Below are positions 1 through 7,282 of a stretch of 64,000 nucleotides of DNA, one piece after another. A program made the position numbers and the translations under genes. Location of the stretch: positions 3,833,584 to 3,897,583 of the forward strand of contig NC_009142.1 in the NCBI RefSeq assembly GCF_000062885.1. Direction: 5' to 3'. The notes beneath the pieces were generated by a model. It worked only from the letters and a program-made list of their open reading frames with translations, ran no database searches and was not told the origin of the DNA. This DNA comes from Saccharopolyspora erythraea NRRL 2338. GTDB lineage: Bacteria; Actinomycetota; Actinomycetes; Mycobacteriales; Pseudonocardiaceae. How positions within the stretch are numbered: position 1 is the stretch's first letter; each line of letters starts with the position of its first letter.

Positions 1-315
1 GTTGCGGTCGACCACGTCCAGCCAGCGGTCGACCAGGATCGAGACGCGTTCCTCGGTGGTGGTGCGGGGCAGGTGCTGGGCGACCGAGCCGGGCACCACC
101 ATCATCTGCCGCACGACCTCCAGGTAGAGCTCGCGCTTGCTGCCGAAGTAGTGGTTGATCAGCGCCCGGGCCACCCCCGCCTCCCGTGCGATGTCCGTTG
201 TGGACACCGAGGAGTAGCTGCCCCGGCCGAAGAGCCGCCGCGCGACCGCCAGGATCTGCGAACGGCGCTGGTCCGGCTCCAGCCGGCGCCGCTGCGGGGC
301 GGGCTCGGTGCTCAT
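1..315 (-). CDS. TetR-family regulator, N-terminal part (runs off the window start)
   Basis: Seen: 105 codons on the minus strand from an ATG at 315, continuing past base 1. After a basic leader, residues of about 18-65 form a TetR-type helix-turn-helix, with TTDIAREAGVARALINHYFGS as the recognition region and a KRELY extension. The ligand-binding domain lies outside the window. Known: TetR proteins are dimeric repressors released by a small ligand, often an acyl-CoA or drug. Context: the acyl-CoA synthetase gene lies just upstream in the same direction. Two dyads (335-353 and 420-438) sit 20-120 bp before this start and match dyads before the synthetase. Inferred: an autoregulated repressor of the synthetase, possibly responding to fatty acyl-CoA. 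The family call is firm; the ligand is a guess. Confidence 0.9.
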   Translation of the reverse strand, partial: MSTEPAPQRRRLEPDQRRSQILAVARRLFGRGSYSSVSTTDIAREAGVARALINHYFGSKRELYLEVVRQMMVVPGSVAQHLPRTTTEERVSILVDRWLDVVDRN

Positions 316-334
316 CCACCCACTGTCGCGGCTC

Positions 335-353
335 GGTTGCCGCTGTGTCAACA
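335..353. promoter_or_regulatory. Dyad operator site 1 (GGTTG-N9-CAACA)
   Basis: This is a 19-bp imperfect dyad 20 bp upstream of the first TetR start. It differs by one base from the TGTTG-N9-CAACA dyads at 420-438, 2443-2461 and 2577-2595. Its position over the likely promoter suggests a repressor site. Confidence 0.55.
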
Positions 354-419
354 ACCGGATCAGGTGCGAGTCCGCGTTCGCGAATATCCTTGCACATCAA
401 GGAGTTCAGGCGCCCACAC

Positions 420-438
420 TGTTGGCGTCTTGACAACA
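420..438. promoter_or_regulatory. Dyad operator site 2 (TGTTG-N9-CAACA)
   Basis: Inverted pentamers TGTTG and CAACA are separated by exactly nine bases, about 105 bp upstream of the first TetR start. Arm sequence and spacing are the same as at 2443-2461 and 2577-2595. It is likely bound by a TetR-type dimer encoded here. Confidence 0.6.
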
Positions 439-548
439 GATCTGATCGGGTCGGGTGCTGCGCCGGCCGGGTGAGCGCGTGGCACGCGCGGCGACCGGCG
501 GCGATCAGGCCGAGGGCCGCGCGCACCCGGGTCATCGGGACGGCCGTG

Positions 549-2376
549 TCAGGCGTACATCCGGTCGATCTCGGCCGCGTAGCGCTCGGCGACGACGCGG
601 CGGCGCAGGCTCAGCTTGGGCGTCAGCTCACCGGACTCCGCCGTCCACGGGTGCGGCAGCACGCGGTACTTCTTGATCTGCTCGACCCGGGCGAGCACCT
701 GGTTGGCCTGGTCGACCAGGGCGTCGAGCTCGGCGAGCACGTCCGGGTGGCAGGCCAGCTCGGCGAGGTCGACGGTGCCGATGCCGTGCGCCTCGGCCCA
801 CGCGGGCGCTGCCTCCTCGTCCAGCACGACCAGCGCCGTCAGGTACGGGCGGCGGTCGCCGACGGCGACCGCCTGGGCGACCAGCGGGTGCGCCCGCAAC
901 ATCGCCTCCACCTTGGCGGGCGCGATGTTCTTGCCGCCCGCGGTGATGATGAGCTCCTTCTTGCGGTCGGTGATGGTGACGACGCCGCGCTCGTCGACGA
1001 CCCCGATGTCGCCGGTGTGGAACCAGCCGTCCTCGTCGGTGCCGTCCTCCACGCCGCCGTCGGGGCGCAGGTATCCGAGGAACACCACCGGCCCGCGCAC
1101 CAGCAGCTCGCCGTCCTCGGCCGTGGCGACCTCGATGCCCGGCAGCGCGCGCCCGACCGCGCCGAGGGTGAACGTGTCGCCGTTGGTGACCGTCGAGGCG
1201 CCGGATGTCTCGCTGAGCCCCCACACCTCGTACACCGGCAGCCCGATGCCGGCGAGGAGTTCGAGCACCGCGATCGGGATCGGCGCCGCGCCGCTGTAGC
1301 TGCGCAGGGCGGCGTCGAGTCCGATGGCCGCGCGGATGGGAAGCAGGAGGGCTTCGTCGAGTTCTTTGCGCCGCGCCTCGAGTTCGGCGGGCACCTCGGC
1401 TCCCCGGCCGCGCTGCCGCAGCACCCGCAGCGAGAGTTCCCGGGCCTCGTCGAGCGCTGCGCGCTGACCGGAGGGCAGCGCGTCGAGCTTGGCCTGCAAC
1501 CCGGCGGCGAGCTTCTCCCACACCCGGGGCACGCCGAAGAAGCTGTGCGGTCGGGCGGCCACGAGGGTCGGCACGAGCTCGGCCTGGCCGGCGCAGATCG
1601 TCACGTGCCCGGCTCCGCAGATCGGCCGGTAGATGCCGAGCACCCGTTCGGCGATGTGGGCCAGCGGCAGGTAGGAGACCGAGCGCGGGTGCTCCGGCAG
1701 CGGAGCGAGCTCGTCCAGCGTCAGCGACTCGTGGATGACGTTGCGGTGCGAGAGCACCACGCCCTTCGGCTCGCCGGTCGTGCCCGACGTGTAGACCATC
1801 GACAGCGGCGCGTCAGGGGTGGCGGCGTCGGTCAGCTCCTCGAACTCGGCGGCGAAGTCCGGGTCCGCTCCACCGCCGCGAAGCGCCGCGTAGCCGGCGA
1901 AGCGCTCGTCGCCGTCGGGGATGATCTGCTCGTCCAGCACCACGATCGCGCGCAGGGAGGGCAGATCGTCGATCACCGGCCGCCACCGGTCCCACTGCTG
2001 CGGGCCTTCGACCACCACGACCGCCGCCGCGCTGTGCTCGGCGAGGAAGCGCAACTGCTCGCTGCTCAGCGTGTCGTAGGTGGTGCAGGAGACGGCGCCC
2101 ACGTGCGCAGCCGCCAGGTCGGCGACCCAGTGCTCGGGGCGGTGCGACATCGAGATCAGCATCCGGTCGCCGCGTCGCAGGCCGAGCCCCGCCAGCCCGC
2201 GGGCCAGCGCGGCGACCTCCTCGCGCAGCCCGGCCCAGATCGACTTCCAGGACACCGACGGCCCCGGTTCCGGCGGTCAGCGCGGGCAGGTCGGCGAACT
2301 GGCGGGCGTTGCGCCGCAGGAGCCCGGGGATGGTGTGGCCCTCGACGGCTTTGCGGACTCGTTCTGCTGCGGGCAA
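549..2376 (-). pseudogene. Long-chain acyl-CoA synthetase (AMP-forming), frameshifted near its N-terminus
   Basis: Known role: activates fatty or aryl acids with ATP and CoA through an acyl-AMP. Seen: the main frame (549-2255) carries the adenylate-forming core, with YTSGTTGEPKG at about residues 155-165, LGAVGRALPGIE, GDIG and a C-terminal domain with DRKKELI. The family's first 40 or so residues (MPAAERVRKAVEGHTIPGLL and onward) lie in another frame from a TTG at 2376, preceded by GGGAGG. The frames meet at a C4 run (2262-2265); removing one base would join them as TAGTGPSVSWKS. So this is a one-base insertion, a sequencing error, or a shortened protein from GTG 2255. Context: it is flanked by two TetR genes and preceded by two operator dyads. 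Function is sure; whether it is intact is not. Confidence 0.85.
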
Positions 2377-2442
2377 CTCGGCTTCCTCCCTGGCGCGGAC
2401 CGGCGCGGCGGTCTGTCGAAAACCCCGTCAACGCTGGAGTGC

Positions 2443-2461
2443 TGTTGCCCCGATGTCAACA
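2443..2461. promoter_or_regulatory. Dyad operator site 3 (TGTTG-N9-CAACA)
   Basis: A 19-bp dyad about 67 bp upstream of the TTG start of the acyl-CoA synthetase, matching the sites before the first TetR gene. It is a probable repressor site controlling the synthetase. Confidence 0.6.
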
Positions 2462-2575
2462 GGCCGTCCGGTGCATTGGTCCGTTCGGTTGATCTTCGTG
2501 CCAGGCGTGGCCCGGACGTGTTCCAGCCGTCGTCCGGCTCTCTCGCGGCCATCTCGCCGACGGCCGGGTCGAGGC

Positions 2576-2596
2576 TTGTTGACCCGGGGTCAACAA
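2576..2596. promoter_or_regulatory. Dyad operator site 4, near-perfect 21-bp palindrome
   Basis: Two 10-base arms (TTGTTGACCC and its complement) flank one central base at 2586. It contains TGTTG-N9-CAACA and is the most symmetrical of the four sites. It lies between the stop of the second TetR gene (2607) and the start of the synthetase (2376), so it is about 200 bp upstream of the synthetase. Confidence 0.65.
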
Positions 2597-2606
2597 CGTC
2601 GGCGCG

Positions 2607-3239
2607 TCACTCCTCGCCGGGGCGCAGCAGGGGGACCAGGTGTCTGCGGGCGAACGCGCGGGTCGTGTCGTCGTCCGCGCTGGGGATGAGACCGCCGGGG
2701 GTGAGCACGAGGGAGTGCGCCAGGCGGGCGAAGATCTCGGCCACCAGCTCGGCGTCGAAGTCGGCCACCGCGCCCTGCCGCTGCCAGCGGCGGATGTTGC
2801 CCGCGATGAAGCCGCGGCCCAGCGCCAGGACCGGCTCTCCGCGCGCGGTCATGAACGGCAGCGCGGTCTCCGGCTCGGACGTCATCGCGCGCAGCAGCAG
2901 GGGACTGCGGGCGACTCCGGTGACGAAGGCGGTGAAGCCCTCGGCCATCTGCTCCTCCGGGGTGGCCACCCGGGCGATCTTGGCGTCGACCCCGGCGATG
3001 AACGCGCGCACCTCGCGCAACAGCACTGCCTGGACGAGTTGGTCCTTCTGCGGGAAGCGCCGGTAGACCGTCGCGACGCCGAGTCCCGCGCGCTCGGCGA
3101 TGCGGTTCATCGTGGTGCGGCGGATGCCGTGGGTGACGAAGCAGGCGAGGCCCGCGTCGAGGATGCGCCGCACGGACTCGTCGCCGGGCTCGGGCATGCT
3201 CCGCAGGTCGTCGAGGAACGCCTCGTCGAAGGTGGTCAT
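2607..3239 (-). CDS. TetR-family transcriptional regulator
   Basis: Seen: 210 residues from ATG at 3239 (MTTFDEAFLDDL). A longer reading to 3350 adds a proline/arginine-rich leader unlike the family. Residues of about 22-68 form the TetR helix-turn-helix with AERAGLGVATVYRRFPQKDQL. The rest is a helical ligand domain with a TetR_C-like pattern. Context: divergent from the GntR gene at 3442 with about 200 bp between, and upstream of the acyl-CoA synthetase in the same direction. Inferred: it could co-regulate lipid activation, but the four dyads sit around the other TetR and the synthetase, so which TetR binds them cannot be told from sequence. No ligand is predicted. Confidence 0.88.
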   Translation of the reverse strand: MTTFDEAFLDDLRSMPEPGDESVRRILDAGLACFVTHGIRRTTMNRIAERAGLGVATVYRRFPQKDQLVQAVLLREVRAFIAGVDAKIARVATPEEQMAEGFTAFVTGVARSPLLLRAMTSEPETALPFMTARGEPVLALGRGFIAGNIRRWQRQGAVADFDAELVAEIFARLAHSLVLTPGGLIPSADDDTTRAFARRHLVPLLRPGEE

Positions 3240-3413
3240 GGTGGGCCAGAGTCTACGGCGGGGCAGCGGTGCCGGAGCGCCGGACGCGGAGGCCGCGGTC
3301 GCCCCGCCACCCGGGCGCGGGCGGGTCTTCAACGCACGCGCGGAGAGCACGCAAGGCGGCCTGCGCCATACTGGTGCTTGACGCCACCGCTACGGTCCGG
3401 TTAACTTCCGGCG

Positions 3414-3430
3414 CATTGGTCCGACCAATG
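3414..3430. promoter_or_regulatory. Palindromic GntR/FCD operator (core TGGTC-N-GACCA)
   Basis: A perfect palindrome with 8-base arms, CATTGGTC and GACCAATG, around one base. It ends 11 bp before the GTG start of the GntR gene and overlaps its ribosome site region. FadR-subfamily GntR proteins typically bind TGGT-N-ACCA-like dyads, so this is a likely autoregulatory site. Confidence 0.65.
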
Positions 3431-3441
3431 AGGAGGCCGAG

Positions 3442-4182
3442 GTGGACCCGGAACTGATCGGGTTGGTGGACGCGCTGCTGCGGACCGCGACCCGCGAGCG
3501 CAGGACGGGCCTGCTGCGGCTGCCGCCGGAACGCGAGCTCGGGGCCGAGCTGAACATGAGCCGGGGCGCGCTGCGCGAGCAGCTCTCCTGCCTGGCGATG
3601 CTCGGGTTCGTCAACCGGACCCAGGGCAGGGGGACCTACCTGCAGGTTCCGGACGCGAGCTTCATGCAGGTCTACTTCAGCCTCGCCCGCCGCTTCGGCC
3701 ATCTGGGGCCCGCGCAGTTCGAGCAGGCCAGAGAGCTGCTGGAGATGTCGGTGGTGGCCGAGGCCGCGCGCAGGGCGACCGACGCCGACGTGCGCAGCCT
3801 GCGCGACCAGGTCGACGCGATGATCGAGGCCTCCGGTGTCGGCGCGGTGGAGGAGGCCACCGAGGCGGACTTCGACTTCCACCGGTTGCTGTTCGGCATC
3901 GTCGGCAACCCGATGTTCGACTTCCTGCACGAGGGTTTCGCCCACGTCATGCGGGAGGACCTGACCGAGCGCCGCGCGCGGACGCTGCGCATCGAGCAGC
4001 GCGCGGGCAAGCCCTGCTTCGAGACCGACCGCGTGCATTACGACATCGTCGACGCGATCGAGCGGCGCGACCCCGACGCCGCGCGTGCGGCGATGGCCCG
4101 GCACTTCGAGCTGTGGCGCAGCCTCACCGAGTCCGTCAAGTCCGCCGAAGCCGCCGAGTCGGCCGAGGCCGCCGCGAGCTGA
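3442..4182 (+). CDS. GntR-family regulator, FadR subfamily (FCD domain)
   Basis: Seen: 246 residues from GTG at 3442, with AGGAGG about 8 bp upstream. The N-terminal winged helix (about residues 8-72) has PPERELGAELNMSRGALREQLSCLAMLGFV. Residues of about 95-230 form an all-helical FCD domain with the metal-binding-type acidic and histidine pattern (DFDFHRLLFGIVGNP and later HYDIVDAIERRD). The C-terminus is Ala/Glu rich. Known: these regulators sense organic acids or acyl-CoA and bind short palindromes. Context: it has a private palindrome just upstream and is divergent from a TetR gene. The regulated pathway is not obvious; the gene after it is a small unknown protein. The family is certain, the target is not. 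Confidence 0.9.
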   Translation: MDPELIGLVDALLRTATRERRTGLLRLPPERELGAELNMSRGALREQLSCLAMLGFVNRTQGRGTYLQVPDASFMQVYFSLARRFGHLGPAQFEQARELLEMSVVAEAARRATDADVRSLRDQVDAMIEASGVGAVEEATEADFDFHRLLFGIVGNPMFDFLHEGFAHVMREDLTERRARTLRIEQRAGKPCFETDRVHYDIVDAIERRDPDAARAAMARHFELWRSLTESVKSAEAAESAEAAAS

Positions 4183-4281
4183 CGGCGCACCGCATTTCGC
4201 CGCTCGTCGAACGAATCCGCTGGCCGGACGATTGCGGTCGCGCGCGTTGTGGGGTCGGCCCCGATGCGCTACAACGGGGTG

Positions 4282-4518
4282 ATGGCCGACATCGATGTGT
4301 CTTCCCTGCAACCGGGGCAGAGCGAGTCCAACGAGAGCGGCGAGCGGATGGGCCGCTCCGCGGGCGGCCACCTGGTGCAGTTGCGCAAGCGGGTCTCGGA
4401 GCCGGGCTTCGTCGTCACCGCCGACGTGGAGTCGCGGCCGGAGGCGCCCTCCGAGGTGATCACCCACGAATGGGCCTCGGCCAACGTCGCGTTCGAACGG
4501 CTGATGCGGGAGTGCTGA
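4282..4518 (+). CDS. Small hypothetical protein
   Basis: Seen: 78 residues from ATG at 4282 (MADIDVSSLQPGQ), or 89 from 4249. Third codon positions are almost all G or C, which supports real coding, and the frame ends just before a strong hairpin. It is hydrophilic, with no membrane segment or signal peptide. It is rich in Ser/Glu near the start and ends NVAFERLMREC with a terminal cysteine. No family is recognised. It lies 100 bp downstream of the GntR gene in the same direction, so it may be co-transcribed. The start is uncertain because no clear ribosome site stands out. Confidence 0.55.
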   Translation: MADIDVSSLQPGQSESNESGERMGRSAGGHLVQLRKRVSEPGFVVTADVESRPEAPSEVITHEWASANVAFERLMREC

Positions 4519-4553
4519 CCGGTCACCCGGACGACGCCGCCCGGGTGACCGGT
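4518..4553. terminator. Stem-loop terminator, convergent genes
   Basis: A 13-bp GC-rich stem (4518-4530 pairs with 4541-4553, ACCGGTCACCCGG) with a 10-base loop starts at the stop codon of the small gene. It stands between that gene and the convergent dioxygenase-like gene. It has no T tract, as is usual in actinomycetes. Confidence 0.65.
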
Positions 4554-4627
4554 GCGCGTCGCGCCTGGGGACGTGCGTCCGGGCTGCCGCCCCGGTGCTA
4601 TCCCGCCAGGTCGCGCGCCGGAGGCGG

Positions 4628-5245
4628 TCAGGGCAGGTCGAGCACGAAGTCGAACGTCGCGGCCCTGCCCGACGGCCCGTCCTGGACCTCCATCAGCAGC
4701 CGCGGGTCGAAGATCTGGTCGTGCTCGTTGCCCGGCTCGCCCGGGAAGTAGAGCTGCGTGGTCAGCACCGGCTGGTTCGGTGCCTGCACCTTGACGTGGA
4801 TGTGCCTGGTGCGGCCGGGGTAGAGGCCGGGGACGATGGTGTCGAGCCGGTACCGGCCGTCGGCGCCGGTGAACTGGTGGCCTCGCAGCCGGTAGCCGGT
4901 GTTGTCGTAGACGCCGGTGTCGTCGGCCTGCCAGAAGTCCAGCAGCACCTGCCCCAGCGGGGTGCACGACCGGCTGTAGGCGAACCCGGACACAGCCAGC
5001 GCGGTCCCGGGTATCCCGGGCTCACGCATGTCGGTGCGTTGCGGCGAGTCGGGCTTGAAGTACGGGCCCTCGATCTGCTCGGGAGTCTCCTCGTCCCCGT
5101 CCTCGCACCGCGGTGTCGGGTCGAAGCGGTCGGCGCCGGCCTTCGGTGGCCGCAACACCCCGGCGACGGCGGGCAGGGCGGCCGCGGTCGCGAGTCCGGC
5201 TTTGAGAAAGGTGGAGCGCCGGAACTTCCTGTCGTCCTCGGTCAT
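4628..5245 (-). CDS. Tat-exported intradiol ring-cleavage dioxygenase-like protein
   Basis: Seen: 205 residues. The N-terminus has RRSTFLKAG followed by an Ala-rich hydrophobic stretch, a twin-arginine signal. The mature part is an intradiol dioxygenase fold. The likely iron ligands are visible: a Tyr in GVYDNTGY, a Tyr in VPGLYPGR, and two His in TRHIHVKV (about residues 115-165). Known: family members use Fe(III) and oxygen to open catechol rings; exported versions are common in actinomycetes and their substrates are mostly unknown. Context: it stands alone, convergent with the small gene at 4282 and 130 bp from pucR. It is unlike the cytosolic pcaGH at 40-42 kb, which lack signals. Inferred: acts outside the cell on lignin- or humus-type catechols. 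The fold is confident, the substrate unknown. Confidence 0.88.
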   Translation of the reverse strand: MTEDDRKFRRSTFLKAGLATAAALPAVAGVLRPPKAGADRFDPTPRCEDGDEETPEQIEGPYFKPDSPQRTDMREPGIPGTALAVSGFAYSRSCTPLGQVLLDFWQADDTGVYDNTGYRLRGHQFTGADGRYRLDTIVPGLYPGRTRHIHVKVQAPNQPVLTTQLYFPGEPGNEHDQIFDPRLLMEVQDGPSGRAATFDFVLDLP

Positions 5246-5376
5246 GGCTCAGGGCTTTCTCTCGACGGAAGAACTTATTGATTCAGACCTTTGCAGTAGG
5301 GCCGTTTTTCCGTCAACGCGGCGAAAAGTACGCCGGCGCTGCACCGGACGACGCTGCATCCGGCGCGCCGCACGGC

Positions 5377-6591
5377 TCATTCCGCGCGGGAATGCCGGGC
5401 CGGAGAGTCGTCGGACGGCCGGTCGTTGCCCGCCTCCGCGCGGGCTCGCACGCGCAACGCCAGCAGCACCAGTGCGGCGTGCTCCGGGCGTCCCAGGTCG
5501 CCGCCGGTCAGCTCGCCCAGCCTGCGCAGCCGGTTGAGCACGGTGTTGCGGTGGCAGAAGACCTCGCGCGCGGTGTCGGCGACCGAGCCTGAGGCGAGGA
5601 AGCTCTCGGCGGTCTCGAGCAGCCTGCGGCGCTCGTGCGGGGACACCGAGTCCACTTCGGACAGAACGGATCGGGTGAGCGCCTCTCCGAGCTCTGCCAG
5701 CCGGGCGGCGGCGATGTCGGCCCAGACCTCCCGCAGCCGCATCGGACGCGTGGTCTCCGGACCGAGCGCCGCGGCCACTTCCACGGCGACGCGCACCGAC
5801 AGCGGTACCGCGGCCAGTCCGTCCGCGACCGGGCCCAGGCCGCAGGGCACCTCCTGCATCCAGTGCGCGGGCATCGCGCGCACGCCCCGCGGCAGCGCCG
5901 CCAGCAGGACCGGTCGGCGTTCCTCGAAGTGGAGGTGCGCGCTGATCCCGTTGGCGCGCAGGCGGTCCAGCGCGCCGCGCAGCGCCCGCTGGTTCGCCGG
6001 CGCGCCGGCGGCGACGGCGAACAGTCCGTTCGGGTCGACCTCCAGCGCGGTGGCGACCTGGTTGACGGCCTGCGGATCCCGTCCGTCGGTGGCGAGCAGC
6101 TGCGCGACGAGCCTGTTCCGCTCGCGTTCCCGCTCCCGCGCGAGCACGGCGGCCTCGTCGAGGTAGCTGACGTGCACGCCGACCGTGTGGCGCTCGACGG
6201 CTTCCCAGACGGTGACGGCTCCCTCGATCAGCGCCTGCGTGTCGTCGGGGTCGGCGCGTCGCAGCAGCGCCGACCACAGCACGCGGAAGTCCAGCCGCAC
6301 CGCCTGGAGCAGGACCTCCAGCGGCATGCCAGCCTGGGCGCGGCGCCGCCCGACGCGTTCGGAGACATCGGCGATCCGGTGCGGGACGGGAAGCCCCGCG
6401 ATCAGCCGCAACAGCATCTCGAAGCTGGCCTCGGCGTCGGCGCGGACCTCCGCGGTGGGGATCAGCCCGTCCCGATAGGGCGGCAGGACGGCGATCTCGG
6501 CGACGAAGGCGTCCACCAGCTCGTCGAGATCGTCCAGGCACGCGTGCACGAGGTGGCGCAGCGGCCCGGCGGAGTGGCCCGAACTGTGCAT
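5377..6591 (-). CDS. PucR/CdaR-family transcriptional regulator
   Basis: Seen: 404 residues from ATG at 6591. The middle is an RsbRD/GGDEF-like helical region with a REREREERNRL-type charged helix at about 150-165. The C-terminal PucR helix-turn-helix (about residues 335-390) contains DTAREVFCHRNTVLNRLRRLGELTG. Known: PucR proteins commonly activate purine, allantoin or other nitrogen catabolism. Context: divergent from the urease-like operon with 112 bp between starts, a typical regulator position. Inferred: it controls that operon and senses its nitrogen substrate. The family call is firm; the control relation is inferred from position. Confidence 0.88.
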   Translation of the reverse strand: MHSSGHSAGPLRHLVHACLDDLDELVDAFVAEIAVLPPYRDGLIPTAEVRADAEASFEMLLRLIAGLPVPHRIADVSERVGRRRAQAGMPLEVLLQAVRLDFRVLWSALLRRADPDDTQALIEGAVTVWEAVERHTVGVHVSYLDEAAVLARERERERNRLVAQLLATDGRDPQAVNQVATALEVDPNGLFAVAAGAPANQRALRGALDRLRANGISAHLHFEERRPVLLAALPRGVRAMPAHWMQEVPCGLGPVADGLAAVPLSVRVAVEVAAALGPETTRPMRLREVWADIAAARLAELGEALTRSVLSEVDSVSPHERRRLLETAESFLASGSVADTAREVFCHRNTVLNRLRRLGELTGGDLGRPEHAALVLLALRVRARAEAGNDRPSDDSPARHSRAE

Positions 6592-6703
6592 GTGCCCAAG
6601 CCCTCCTTCCGCATCGACGGCATTTCACCATTGTGCTGGGCGTGCACCGCGAGGAGGGTGTCAGGACAACTCGGCACTGTTCGGTACTTCACCGGGAGTT
6701 TCG

Positions 6704-7282
6704 ATGCATCTGACGCCACGGGAACAGGAACGCCTGACGCTTTTCACCGCCGCCGAGCTGGCTCGCAGGCGGTTGGCCAGGGGGTCCAGGCTCGGATCGG
6801 CCGAGGCCATCGCACTGGTCTGCGACGAGGTGCTGGAGATGGCCTGGGACGGCGTGGGGATCGACGAGGTGGTGGCCATGGCCAAGGAGGTCGTCCGGCC
6901 GGACCAGGTGCTGCCGGGCGTGGCCGCGTCGGCGCCCCGCGTCCAGGTGGAGGCCCTCTTCCCGCACGGCAGCTCGCTGGTGCACGTCGACGAGCCGTTC
7001 GGGCCGGCCCAGCCCGACGATGCCGGCGCGGTGCGCGTCGCCTCCGGGGAAGTAGTCCTGGCTCCCGGCCGGGAGCGCAAGCACCTCGAGGTGCGCAACG
7101 GGGGAGCGCGGGCGATCTGGTTGTCGTCGCACTTCCCGCTGGAGCAGGCCAACCCCGCGCTGGAGATGGACCGGGCGGCGGCCGCCGGGTACCGGCTCGA
7201 CGTCCCGGCGGGCACCTCCCTGGAGTTCCCGCCGGGCGCGGCGCGCACGGTGTCGGTGGTCGCCAGGGGAGGTGCGCGATGA
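6704..7282 (+). CDS. ureAB: Urease-like gamma/beta subunit fusion, divergent
   Basis: Seen: 192 residues from ATG at 6704. An upstream in-frame extension is rejected because the family starts MxLTPREQERL. Residues 1-100 match urease gamma (LTPREQERLTLFTAAELARRRLARG, then VQVEALFPHGSSLVHV). Residues of about 105-192 match beta (NPALEMDRAAAAGYRLDVPAGTSLEFPPG). Fusion of the two is normal in some bacteria. Odd: the beta motif usually reading GSHYHFAEVNPAL is SSHFPLEQANPAL here, losing one His. The chain also stops before the usual beta C-terminal tail. Context: its stop overlaps the alpha-subunit ATG (ATGA), and no ureDEFG maturation genes follow. Inferred: part of a urease-like hydrolase that may have changed its substrate or metal handling. 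Confidence 0.9.
   Translation: MHLTPREQERLTLFTAAELARRRLARGSRLGSAEAIALVCDEVLEMAWDGVGIDEVVAMAKEVVRPDQVLPGVAASAPRVQVEALFPHGSSLVHVDEPFGPAQPDDAGAVRVASGEVVLAPGRERKHLEVRNGGARAIWLSSHFPLEQANPALEMDRAAAAGYRLDVPAGTSLEFPPGAARTVSVVARGGAR

Noticed and set aside
186-2492. A 768-codon open frame opposite the acyl-CoA synthetase
   Set aside because: It mirrors the real gene on the other strand, is Arg/Gly/His rich without domains, and long antisense frames are normal at this GC level.
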